A program made the position numbers and the translations under genes. Below are positions 57,301 through 64,000 of a DNA stretch of 64,000 nucleotides, piece after piece. The notes under the pieces are model-generated. The model made no database searches. It was not told the origin of the DNA and saw nothing but the letters and a program-made list of their open reading frames with translations. The stretch is from Macrostomum hystrix (taxonomy: Eukaryota > Platyhelminthes > Macrostomidae), in NCBI GenBank assembly GCA_950097015.1, contig CATNEN010000039.1, positions 20,391,501 through 20,455,500 of the forward strand. The letters are read 5' to 3'. The first letter of the stretch is position 1; every line of letters begins with the position of its first letter.

Positions 57301-60300
57301 CAACTCGACTGTCGCATAACATCGCTTTCTTTAAGTCAATTTACTACAATGGTCAAAGATTGCAAAACCTGAGTCGAACTAGTCTAGGCTTCCTGCAGGT
57401 TCTCACTGGCTCATTGTCTGCAGCCGCTGGCTCGCGGTTTCACAGCTTAGTTGTTGACTTCAAAAGTGTTCATCTAATTAATGGAGTGGATATGATAGCA
57501 GGTAAGAATTTTAAGTTAATAATTTCCTGCAGCAGTGCAGTCAGTTGATGTTGTTATTTCCCACTTGTTGTTGGACGTTGGGCTAAGCTGGTCATTGGTC
57601 TTTTGCTTTGTTAGTTTTCCTTCGGCTGAGATTGAACCAACGATCTCAAAATTCGAACCTCTTACCACTGGGCTAAAACCTCTGTAGGTTGTTAATTGTG
57701 TGAAGCATCACCCTCAGTAGATCACAAATATTGATTTCAAGAATCATCAACCAAGCGTACACAAAATATTTTTATTCGCAGCTGGCAGCCAGCCAGGCCT
57801 CAGAATTCTGGTTGGGCAAACGTGGCAGCAATCGATGGCAGATTTCGCCTTCAATGGTTGGCGCCAGTGCGGAGCAGTCGAGGTCCCGCAGCTCAGCACC
57901 GATTACAGCATTGGCTGCTCAACTGACGGCCTGCCGTATCGATTTTTAGCTGTGATACGCCTGAGGGAGCTGGGCTCTTTGAACATCACGGCGATCATAG
58001 TCTATGGGAAGGAGTGTAAGTGCCTGAGGGTAAAAAAATTTCAGGATAAACTTAAACGCTTAAAATAGAACATTTTAGAACCTTTAGGAAACTTTAGGCA
58101 ACTTTAAGAAAAAAAGTTACCTGTGTGACCTGATGGAGAGATCTACTTAATAATTTGCTCTCTTCATTGTTTATAGTTTTGGCAGTGGGGTTGCTGGCTG
58201 GGAGTGAAATAATTATCCCTGTTAAATTTCCTGGTCAGGCCACCACGTAAGTGAGGATGCTAGTCGCAGAGGTTTTCTATCGCATCTATCTAATGAGCTA
58301 TCTATGTGCAATAAAAGTACATCTAAAAACAACCCATGATAGTTTTACGCACCTCTTTTAATACCTTTTTTTCTTCCTTTGTCAGGCAAGTTGCGTCGTC
58401 CGACGCTTTGTAGCAATTAATTTATCGGTTTTCATAGGTATGAGTCGCAGTTATAATCGAAAAAAAATTATTTTAAAAATCCTGCGGACAATTGACATCA
58501 CTATTTTATCGGTGCGAACTAAGTTATAAGTACATTTTCAAACAGGACCAAATGTCTGATCCCTTAATTTTCTGAAGCAATACAACTGTGCTTATTTCAA
58601 CTTTTAAACTTTCTAAAGCAAACTTTTTCAGACTTAAAAAAGTATCTTAGTCAGAGAAATAAGCCAGTACAATATTGCAGCGCGATCTCTTTATCATTTC
58701 CTGTTGGTTACGTTTGAGCAAGTTCTTGAGACATGAGTTGAACAGATGCATGCGGAAGTTAGTACAGGCAGGTGAAGACGATTTCAGGACTCTATTTTAG
58801 TGCAATATTTCCCAATTTTCTGTAAATTTGTACAAAATTTTAGTTTTTATTTGCGATATGCATAAATTTTATTTATTGCGTGCCTTGTTTTAAAACGATA
58901 ATGCAGTATTTAATCGGGTACTTCATCCGCAGACTTTAAACTCGACGAGCGCGTACAGTTGCGTCCCGAGTGGCTACCAGAAGTGATATCATCGCCTTCT
59001 ACGATGTTTGGACAGGTGAGCCTTCAGGCTCGTCTGCAGCAGCAGACTCTGAAGCTGTGGCTCACTGACCAGACGACGCCGGACGCTGCGATGTTGAATG
59101 TAAGTCTTTTACAGTAGGAAGACCACGCTATTTCCCCCTTGGGGAAAGTCCACGGGGCTATTTAAAATACCCACTGATTACTTCAACGTAGCGCCCAAGC
59201 CGAATGACAGATCTTCGAGAAGACCACCATATAGATCAAACGATTCTGCCCTTTACGATTGCTAACTTTCAAAGCCGTCCGATTCAGCACAGTCGAGATA
59301 TTCAACAATTCTTGTCGAAGACCCTGGAGACAAGGACATAAGCATAAACCTCAATGGCGAATTCATATTGGTTAAAAAATATAATAACTAACAATATAAT
59401 CCACACTATATAGTCAAGAGTAATAGTCATGATGCATTTTTTGAGCAGAAAATATAGGCCCTATTGATGGTTTTTTGCCTCCAGACACCTCGACGAGAGT
59501 CGTTGAATATCTTGATGATGCCGATGTTTTGTGATTCAGGAAGTTGTTTCGTCGGATAGAGCGGAAATTTTAGCCCGTGTTCTGCATTTTCATGGCGATT
59601 GGTTGAATATGTTTAGACACAGAAAAAAAGAAAAGTGTAGGTATTTGAATCATAGTTCTTTCTGGTGCTAAAAAGCCTCTCAAGCGTGTTTAAAATGATA
59701 ACTTTTGAACAATCCAACTATACTAAATCTCTATGATTAGCTTGTTTGTCTGTCCGGCTGAAACGGTCTACTGTTTGACAATTCTAACTAAAGCTTAAAA
59801 TATTGGACTTTTGAGCAGTCTGGTGAGCTGTTACCGTTTTAGAAGCGGTACATCGTTCATGTCTCGAGCAATGGCAGCGCCACCCGATTGTCAAACTGCA
59901 CAGTCGAGCACAAAGACTATGGCCAGGCGGACTTTATATTGGCTTCTTTGCCAATTAATACCACTGCTAGCTCGGCTTCGATCATGTTTGACACGGACAA
60001 CTTCGCAAATCTTACCATCGCTTGGCAAAGCGACGACTCAGTTGGAGCGACCAAAATCGAGGTGTACCTCGAGCGCCAGTTACTGGGCGGTTGCTGGGAC
60101 AGTATCTACAGGATCGGTGTGAGCCGAGTCGGCTATTCTGGACTTCTCATTCCCCCGGACCCTTATGGATCAGCTGTTGCGTCACCGCAGATTTGGCTCA
60201 ACCAGACAGATACCAGCACCATGGGTGCCTTCTCACCGAACTTGCTCTCTTATCTGTCAGACGGATCCAGTTCTACCGATGCAGTTTTTATTCAGGTAGG

Positions 60301-63300
60301 TAAACATTTTTGTTTTACTCTTTGATTTAAATGAATTTGTTTGTCAATAATTACCTGAAAACGTTTCTCTCCTTCATTCGCAGGCTATTTTGCAGCAGCG
60401 AACTCGTTTATTCTCCGTTGCGGTTGGTGGCGGAGCTGACGTCACCCAAGTTGTCAATGCATCGAGCAGTGTCACAGAATTCGCGGTCGCGTTAAGCGAG
60501 ACGGGCAGCTACTGGGAAATGTACCGCAGGGTGAGGAGCAAGCGGAGCATTGTTTAAGCAGGAAATGCCGAGAAAAGATAGTCAGAAAAATACAAAATTG
60601 TTCATGTCCACTGCACTCTAGAACCAGTCGGGAGTTTTCACAGCTCATCACGTGACCAAGCATCGGCTGCTACCCGCGCCAACAGTGCGCGGCGTACGCC
60701 TGTATCCACTGAGGTGGCAGCGCAGTCTGGAGCTTCGCTGGCAGCTCTACGGGTGTCCTGATGACAGTAGCTGTGAGCTGTGCTATATTACTCACCGTTC
60801 TTTTATTAGCAGTTGAATAAGCTTTTTAAGTTCACAATGTCCTATTACATGAAAAGTAGACATGTTTTTGTGTTCTTCTGAATCTAATTTAGAACAGAAG
60901 CAATTGGCATTTACTGATGTCACATATGCATAGAACAAAATTTTATCTACTGAAGATTAATTAAAAGCACGAAAAAGCTTTTAAAAGAGTCAAGAAATGT
61001 GCAAGACACTCTACTGAATAAATTGCAGAAGAGCGCATCGTTTCTTTCTTCGTCCTAATTAAAAAATAATTTGTGCTAATAAATCGTTATCTCTCCATTC
61101 AAATATTATACAGTTGAACATAAGCTGAGGAAGTTTAGAGATATTAGGATATTTATTAAATAGTTGTGTTATAATGAAAATAATTGCAGGAGGGCTGCAG
61201 GGAATGCCATCATTTGGTGACACTAGATCCGCAGTTAGCGATTAATCAATTCTGCCCTAATTCGTTGACTCCTGAGCACACATGCACACAGATACCGTAC
61301 GCAGGCAGACAAAAAACTCATTAAGTTGTGTACATCTGTCCTGACTTTCTCATCGTCAGGCAGTGTACACTTCACAGTGCCTTGGAGGTTGGCCCTCAAG
61401 GGCTTAAATTGCACGACAAGCCCCCAGACTCTCTCCGCACCTGCGCCTCAAAAGAATGTGGCCTCGCCGCGTAATCGGGCTCAGGGACCTTGGCGTAAGA
61501 GGCCAAGATTGACTTCTCTGCCACTTAACCCCCAATTTGTGTTAAACATAAACTTCAAACCTGATGGTCCTTTTCTATAACTTTTACAGTCCTACCGAGT
61601 CCAATTTTACTGTCTCGCCATCGACCAACCGGCTCAAACAATGGCACCAGTGCTTCAACCAACCTCGCGGTGGATGGCAACCTAGTGAATCACGTGCTCT
61701 CCGGACTGTGCTATCAAGCAGTGCCCACGGCTGGCCTGCCACATGTCTATTGGTATGTGAGTCTGGGTGACCTGCAGCTCATTGCCTACATATTCATCGT
61801 GGACATGGTGCAAGGAATGGGTAAGCTCATTATCATGGCTATCTTCTTTTTTCTATTAGCTTTTATCGACTAAAACTCCTCAACTCAAGCTTCTTCACCC
61901 AAAATTGCAGCAACTGTCCAACAGGCATTTGAGGACATGCAGTCAGTCAGTGTGTTCATTGGCAACAGCACAGACACATCCCTGGCAACCATTGTGGACA
62001 CTTGGACTGGTGGGTTTATGAAAAGTCACCTGTGGACCGTTAAAGTTAATCAAGTGAGTTTTCATCACTCACATTTCATTGGATTAAAATGTTTCGTGCG
62101 ATAGTAATTTTTTTAATTTTAGTTTCTTTCTATTTTCCAAGGCAATTCCAAGGCAAGGCAAGGCAGTTCTATAATTCAAAGCAGCATAATTCTACAGCCT
62201 TGAATGTGTTAGTTAAACAAGGGATGAGTGACAAAGCGATTAATGCATTTGCCTATCGCACCAAGGTTCCTGAGCTCGATTCCGCTGCGAGGCCACATTT
62301 ATTTGGTGCGCAGAGACAGCTTAGGGGTTGCCGTGCAATATAAGCGCATTTTGGAATAAAATTATTATTGGCAAACAGATTTTGCGATGTTGGTGGTAAT
62401 AACAATTACGTAGATGGAATCTACGTAATCTCGTAGATGGAATAGAACCACAGCAACATAACGTTCGAATACCCAACAAAACATGTAGCTGACTTGCTAC
62501 AAATGTTACTAGTTATTTAAGAGTCGGCAAAAGCTTGAGCTTGTCTATTTAGTTTTGTCGTGGGGTTACATTTAAGCCTTAACCGGGCGACTGTACATAA
62601 CGATAACAAGGGTCATAGACAATAAGCGGAAAGGAGGGAAATAAAAGTACCATTTGAATCTTTAAATATTAAGAGTTAAAAGAAAGAAGTGAATTTGCTG
62701 CTACAAGATACTCCCCCCACCCAAAACGGAGTTTATGCAAAGGTTTTGATTGTCGTTATGAAACAGTTAGAAAACGATTTTCAGTTAGGTTAATAATGGT
62801 TCAGTTGCGTAAAACTGTGTAACGGATGGTTCTGTGGAAAAACGAACGTGGGAAGCGGTTTTAGCACGTATGTTTGCTGCCGGTGGGTTTTCCGGTGTTA
62901 CAGTAGTTGCTGGTGCTTTGCTAATTGGTACCGGTGCTGGGAGTGTAGCTGGTTTCACTCGATCGATAGACACCACAGAAGGCTTGCCGTTGATTTCCAA
63001 TGTAAATTTCGTTTCGTGTCTCTCCAGCACTGCATAGGGTCCCTGGTAGGGTGCTTCTAGGGGACGTCGAACTCGATCTAGTCGCAACCAGACGTGGGTG
63101 CATGCAGCCAAGTCTGCTGGCAGATAAATTCTTACCTCGCGCGTTCGTGGTTGGCGATACGGAAAAAAAAGTTGGTGCAGTCTTGTGGAAAGTTCCTTGA
63201 CCGAGGAGGTGTCGGCAACTACAGGTGGGACTAATGGTTGTTCACCGGTAACGATGGAGAATGGCGATGCACCTGTCTCGTCTGCAAAAATGCGCATTCC

Positions 63301-63892
63301 GAGAAGCACGATGGGTAGCTGCTGCAGCTAGTTCTTGCCACGTGCTTTCAGCCCGGACTTTAATGTTCGGTGGGTTCGCTCGACGATGCCATTTGCCCTC
63401 GGATTGTAGGCTGAAGTGCGGATGTGATGGATTCCGAGCAGTGTAGCCAGGTTTTGCATGAACCTATGATTTCTAAATTGTTCTACAGCAAATGCTGACT
63501 GTTTCTGTACTCAAATATTTCAGATCGCATCGGTGGCCGGGCTTCTGAAGGCGTCAGCTCTAGGCAACTTTTCCTTCTGTGAATTCGAGGTCTACGGATA
63601 CCCAAACGTTGGTAAGCAACTTTTAAACTAAAATTCACACATTCTGGAGTGTACAAAGTGTTTGAGTTGAATGCATCCCCTAATCTCTGAGTTCCAACAT
63701 CTCCAGCTGCGTACTACTATATTAACTGGCCAATCGGTCTGGAAGATGGTCGTGTTCAAGCCAATCAATTGGGAGTCGGCTGGGCTGTGCCAGCGAGTCC
63801 ATTCGATGGTTTTAGCCATCCGACGCCGTACATGGCCGCACTGAATAGGCAGCAGACGAGTGGACTGTCTCCAGCTGCCTTCTTCGCTACTA
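39378..63892 (+). CDS. Giant modular extracellular protein: F5/8C, C-type lectin, kringle-like and F-type-lectin-like domains (3'-partial)
   Basis: Forty exons with agreeing phases (about 2,544 codons) and no stop: 39378-39456, 39502-39878, 40058-40238, 40341-40555, 41393-41522, 43224-43398, 43885-44105, 44781-45032, 45868-45990, 46374-46505, 47149-47235, 47328-47567, 48427-48654, 48766-48941, 49027-49357, 49441-49523, 50231-50371, 50449-50590, 50677-50895, 50961-51100, 51925-52024, 52481-52851, 53607-53757, 54083-54279, 54382-54680, 55277-55488, 55703-55990, 56080-56196, 56293-56424, 57045-57119, 57277-57501, 57782-58015, 58933-59099, 59843-60295, 60384-60530, 60622-60766, 61590-61820, 61911-62053, 63524-63611, 63707-63892. 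Exon 1 encodes a signal peptide (hydrophobic [12 protein letters not shown]). Most module borders are phase-1 introns, typical of shuffled extracellular domains. Probable role: glycan or cell-surface binding. Weakest borders: acceptors at 39502 and 40058, which end in AAG. Confidence 0.82.
40575..41276 (-). repeat. SINE family 1, split by a 340-bp insertion
   Basis: The 3' part is at 40585-40657 (GGGCTGTGGGCAATGACAAA...CTGCCCATT). The rest resumes at 40998 (CCATTTCGCTGACTCC) and ends with the tRNA-like head near 41270. CCATT flanks the interruption on both sides. Confidence 0.75.
40658..40997. mobile_element. 340-bp hairpin-bearing insertion inside a SINE
   Basis: Bounded by CCATT on both sides (40653-40657 and 40998-41002), which I read as a 5-bp target duplication. 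It carries a 38-39 bp stem (40897-40934 against 40954-40992, one mismatch and one indel) around a 19-nt GC-rich loop at its right end, and a separate 13-bp inverted pair (40666-40678 with 40869-40881). No coding capacity. Confidence 0.7.
42128..42362 (-). repeat. SINE family 1, strongly decayed copy
   Basis: Recognisable from GGGCAATTAAGCATTAGTTG at one end to CGTAATCGAGCTTAGGGACC at the head, with internal deletions and a small AAGTTCTTTAAGTTCTTAAG duplication. Confidence 0.6.
42419..43196. repeat. Purine-rich (CCAGAGA/CCAGAAC) minisatellite
   Basis: About 780 bp made of interleaved 6- and 7-base words (AGACCAGAACCAGAGAACC and GAAACAGAGACC). It is intronic, just before the first C-type lectin exon (43224). 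Open frames of 265-348 codons appear on both strands in several frames because the words lack stops; these are artefacts. Confidence 0.95.
43224..44105 (+). other. Unit 1: C-type lectin domain
   Basis: Exons 43224-43398 and 43885-44105. Landmarks: [36 protein letters not shown], then [11 protein letters not shown] and a final [11 protein letters not shown]. Two intradomain disulphides can be paired. The Ca-binding EPN/QPD and WND motifs are not seen, so sugar binding, if any, is non-canonical. Confidence 0.85.
43480..43660 (-). repeat. SINE family 2, decayed copy
   Basis: Contains AACTGAAGCAATTAAGAATT and the region before it in the same order as the better copies at 44400-44693 and 46046-46237. 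Confidence 0.4.
44400..44693 (-). repeat. SINE family 2, long copy
   Basis: Right end complements a tRNA-like head (GGTTGTAGCCTAGTGG); the body has TAAGGACACAAGTTGTCCCT and GGAAGCAATTTAGAGTTACG, and the tail CAGTCTATGGACTG. Located in the intron between the C-type lectin and the next exon. Confidence 0.65.
44781..45990 (+). other. Unit 1: unknown module X and following Cys-bounded segment
   Basis: Exon 44781-45032 (with [12 protein letters not shown], ending YYMFPIDKG) and exon 45868-45990 (starts GCALPLFS). Both have clear counterparts in unit 2 (55703-55990 ending STVPVDKG, 56080-56196 starting GCFQPLLG). Module X is not recognised; the second exon resembles a discoidin start. Confidence 0.5.
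45140..45723. mobile_element. MITE family M1, copy 1
   Basis: Shares AAATACCCAATGCCTACTTC near the left end and GTATTTGAAATATACCC then CCTTCTAC at the right with four other intronic copies. No coding capacity. Confidence 0.7.
46046..46237 (-). repeat. SINE family 2, best tRNA-like head
   Basis: The complement starts AGGAGGTTGTAGCCTAGGAG then TTAGAGCGTCGGTCTCGCGA, and has GGGGGTTTGATTCCCGAC as box B. The body contains TGTCCTTTAGCAAGACACTT. This is the copy from which the head was recognised. Confidence 0.75.
46374..47235 (+). other. Unit 1: kringle-like domain
   Basis: Exons 46374-46505 (132 nt) and 47149-47235. The order of Cys with a Y-rich stretch, a TMTGSGRAC turn and a final Cys pair parallels the kringle pattern, without the conserved Trp. 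Its unit 2 counterpart has an identical first-exon length. Confidence 0.45.
47328..48654 (+). other. Unit 1: discoidin/fucolectin-like module
   Basis: Exons 47328-47567 ([17 protein letters not shown], the usual W-x-VDL strand) and 48427-48654 ([25 protein letters not shown]). GRYV followed by a L-x-L-x-E/A strand is the F-type lectin/F5/8C C-terminal pattern. Confidence 0.55.
47814..48380. mobile_element. MITE family M1, copy 2
   Basis: Ends ACAGTAAAAATACCACG (left) and CGTGGTCCTTCTACTGT (right) are inverted repeats of each other. The body matches the other copies (CACTGCCTAATTCACGATAG, ACTTGTCTAAGACCCTGGTG). Confidence 0.8.
48766..49357 (+). other. Unit 1: farnesoic-acid O-methyltransferase-like (PF12248-type) domain
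   Basis: Exons 48766-48941 ([10 protein letters not shown]) and 49027-49357 ([14 protein letters not shown], then FDFP near the end). LWLT followed by WEI.I.G recalls the DUF/FAMeT beta-sandwich found in arthropod and lophotrochozoan extracellular proteins. The unit 2 copy is at 58933-60100. Confidence 0.45.
49558..49902 (-). repeat. SINE family 1, full-length
   Basis: From GCAAGCAATGACACATCATT to GCAAATGCCTTAACGGCTCA; head contains CGCGGAATCGAACTTAGGGA. Confidence 0.8.
49975..50080 (-). repeat. SINE family 2 tail fragment
   Basis: AGGGCCGGATGTACAGCTAG and AGTCCGTGGACTGGGG match the tail of the copy at 44400-44500. Confidence 0.45.
51124..51858. mobile_element. MITE family M1, copy 3, with nested insertion
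   Basis: Left end ACAGTAGAAAGACCTCCTG; body as in the other copies. A GC-rich 196-bp segment (51273-51468) interrupts it. Confidence 0.75.
51273..51468. mobile_element. GC-rich insertion in MITE M1 copy 3
   Basis: CGTCCGAGTC stands on both sides (51263-51272 and 51469-51478), a 10-bp direct repeat that reads as a target duplication; the other M1 copies have it once. No recognisable content. Confidence 0.6.
53214..53503 (-). repeat. SINE family 1 copy, internal deletion
   Basis: GCGGGCAAGGGCACATCATT to the head at 53430-53500 (GCCGAATCGAGCTCAGGGAC). Lacks the segment between the GTGTCTAGGAGTTTGGCCCC block and the head. Confidence 0.75.
53793..54030 (-). repeat. SINE family 1 copy, internal deletion
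   Basis: GGGCTGTGGGCACTGGCACC joined directly to the CTGACTTT-like region, then the head at 53950-54028. Confidence 0.7.
54500..55488 (+). other. Unit 2: C-type lectin domain
   Basis: Rest of exon 54382-54680 ([26 protein letters not shown]) and exon 55277-55488 ([20 protein letters not shown], ending MFACQLPQ). Unlike unit 1, the preceding F5/8C end and the lectin start share one exon. Ca-site motifs are again absent. Confidence 0.8.
54697..55202. mobile_element. MITE family M1, copy 4
   Basis: Lies between the two C-type lectin exons; left ATCAGTCATTGTGCC, right ATGGTCCTTCTACTG. Body landmarks shared with the other copies. Confidence 0.7.
55703..56196 (+). other. Unit 2: module X and following Cys-bounded segment
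   Basis: Exons 55703-55990 and 56080-56196, counterparts of 44781-45032 and 45868-45990 with the same order and phases. Confidence 0.5.
56293..57119 (+). other. Unit 2: kringle-like domain
   Basis: Exons 56293-56424 (132 nt; [27 protein letters not shown]) and 57045-57119 ([19 protein letters not shown]). NYC...P-x-C...C....C follows the kringle order; the conserved W of WCY is missing. Confidence 0.5.
56425..57044. other. Intron, nothing recognised
   Basis: AT-rich; no repeat family in common with the other introns was found. Confidence 0.4.
57277..58015 (+). other. Unit 2: discoidin/fucolectin-like module
   Basis: Exons 57277-57501 ([17 protein letters not shown]) and 57782-58015 ([13 protein letters not shown]), counterparts of 47328-48654. 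Confidence 0.5.
57570..57695 (-). repeat. SINE family 2, decayed head
   Basis: Complement of TTACCACTGGGCTAAAACCT with an upstream degenerate box B (GAGATTGAACCAACGATCTC). Confidence 0.4.
58933..60766 (+). other. Unit 2: farnesoic-acid-methyltransferase-like domain followed by F5/8C domain
   Basis: Exons 58933-59099 ([10 protein letters not shown]), 59843-60295, 60384-60530 ([17 protein letters not shown]) and 60622-60766 ([34 protein letters not shown]). The last two exons are the clearest coagulation factor 5/8 C-terminal half in the window. One exon here (453 nt) equals two in unit 1. Confidence 0.75.
59111..59667. mobile_element. MITE family M1, copy 5
   Basis: Starts ACAGTAGGAAGACCACGC, with ATTTAAAATACCCACTG after it; right end carries GGTATTTGAATCATAG. 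Body shared with the other copies. Confidence 0.75.
61185..61533 (-). repeat. SINE family 1, full-length
   Basis: From GAGGGCTGCAGGGAATGCCA to the head at 61460-61530 (CGCGTAATCGGGCTCAGGGA). Preceded by ATAATTGCAG, a tail shared with the copy at 49558. Confidence 0.8.
62222..62350 (+). repeat. SINE family 1, 3'-truncated
   Basis: Head GATGAGTGACAAAGCGATTA and TGAGCTCGATTCCGCTGCGA followed by the first part of the body, then AT-rich sequence. Confidence 0.7.
62785..63470 (-). pseudogene. Ty3/gypsy integrase C-terminal relic
   Basis: Minus-strand reading contains [19 protein letters not shown] and [15 protein letters not shown], then a TAG where the family has Trp, then [14 protein letters not shown] and a [17 protein letters not shown] block, the integrase C-terminal and GPY-like part. 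The stop and the lack of protease, RT or LTRs nearby show a dead fragment. It lies in the intron before the exon at 63524. Confidence 0.8.
63707..63892 (+). other. Unit 3: start of an F5/8C module
   Basis: Exon begins [20 protein letters not shown], the same relative place and phase as exons 39502 and 52481. A donor GTGAGT follows at 63893, so the gene goes on beyond the window. Confidence 0.6.
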
Positions 63893-64000
63893 GTGAGTTT
63901 GTTATTCTCGAGAAGTCGCTGTAAACTTTGTTATTTTTATTATTTAAGTTTAACAGCAGGACGACCAAGCCATTGTTTTTATACCAAGCCATTGTTATAC

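Larger units (their letters stand above)
61590..63611 (+). other. Unit 2: F-type-lectin-like domain
   Basis: Exons 61590-61820 ([29 protein letters not shown]), 61911-62053 and 63524-63611 ([13 protein letters not shown]). AVDGN...YWYV.L..L..I and the CEFEVYGYP end are fucolectin-like. Confidence 0.65.

Noticed and set aside
58176..58250. Possible extra exon ([14 protein letters not shown]) between 58015 and 58933
   Set aside because: Its end phase (2) does not fit the next exon (phase 1), whereas 58015 to 58933 joins directly in frame as in unit 1.

Overview
This is a gene-bearing window of an animal nuclear genome. Coding sequence is split by small spliced introns with GT-AG (and one probable GC-AG) borders, and introns and spacers are full of retroposons and minisatellites. 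No species marker is present. The gene set (KIAA0825 and FCHO orthologues, a Mab-21/cGAS-like gene, a large discoidin/C-type-lectin gene) plus a tyrosine-recombinase retroelement and many tRNA-derived SINEs fit a lophotrochozoan, possibly a free-living flatworm. That placement is inference.

Layout. (1) 1-4798, plus strand: last six exons of a KIAA0825 (DUF4495) orthologue, running in from the left edge. (2) 4799-7669: spacer between two convergent genes, with a SINE, a short telomere-like tract and two minisatellites (41 bp and 39 bp). (3) 12368-7670, minus strand: FCHO (muniscin), eight exons with F-BAR domain, acidic linker and C-terminal mu-homology domain; only the start-codon exon is unresolved. 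(4) 12369-18840: AT-rich spacer with a few coding-like patches and a GC-rich repeat island. (5) 29659-18841, minus strand: the most interesting locus. A single 8-kb exon of tandem ankyrin repeats is joined in frame, through a 91-bp intron, to a cGAS-like nucleotidyltransferase exon and then to a Mab-21 C-terminal exon, giving one predicted protein of about 3,400 residues. (6) 30125-30830: 5'-truncated LINE fragment. (7) 33300-37400: a DIRS/Ngaro-type retroelement with gag, RT-RNase H and tyrosine recombinase; its pol frame is broken by two same-frame stops. (8) 39378 to beyond 64000, plus strand: a secreted or surface modular protein gene. I resolved 40 exons whose phases all agree (about 2,544 codons), encoding a signal peptide and repeating super-units of F5/8C (discoidin), C-type lectin, kringle-like, farnesoic-acid-methyltransferase-like and F-type-lectin-like modules. 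The super-unit is duplicated in tandem about every 10-12 kb and the gene leaves the window at the start of a third copy.

The introns of the large gene hold two SINE families, a MITE family with five copies, a Ty3/gypsy integrase relic, a 780-bp minisatellite and a 340-bp hairpin-bearing insertion. Exon borders were placed by hand from splice motifs, reading-frame phase and homology remembered from the families. Domain names rest on visible motifs; no database search was run.
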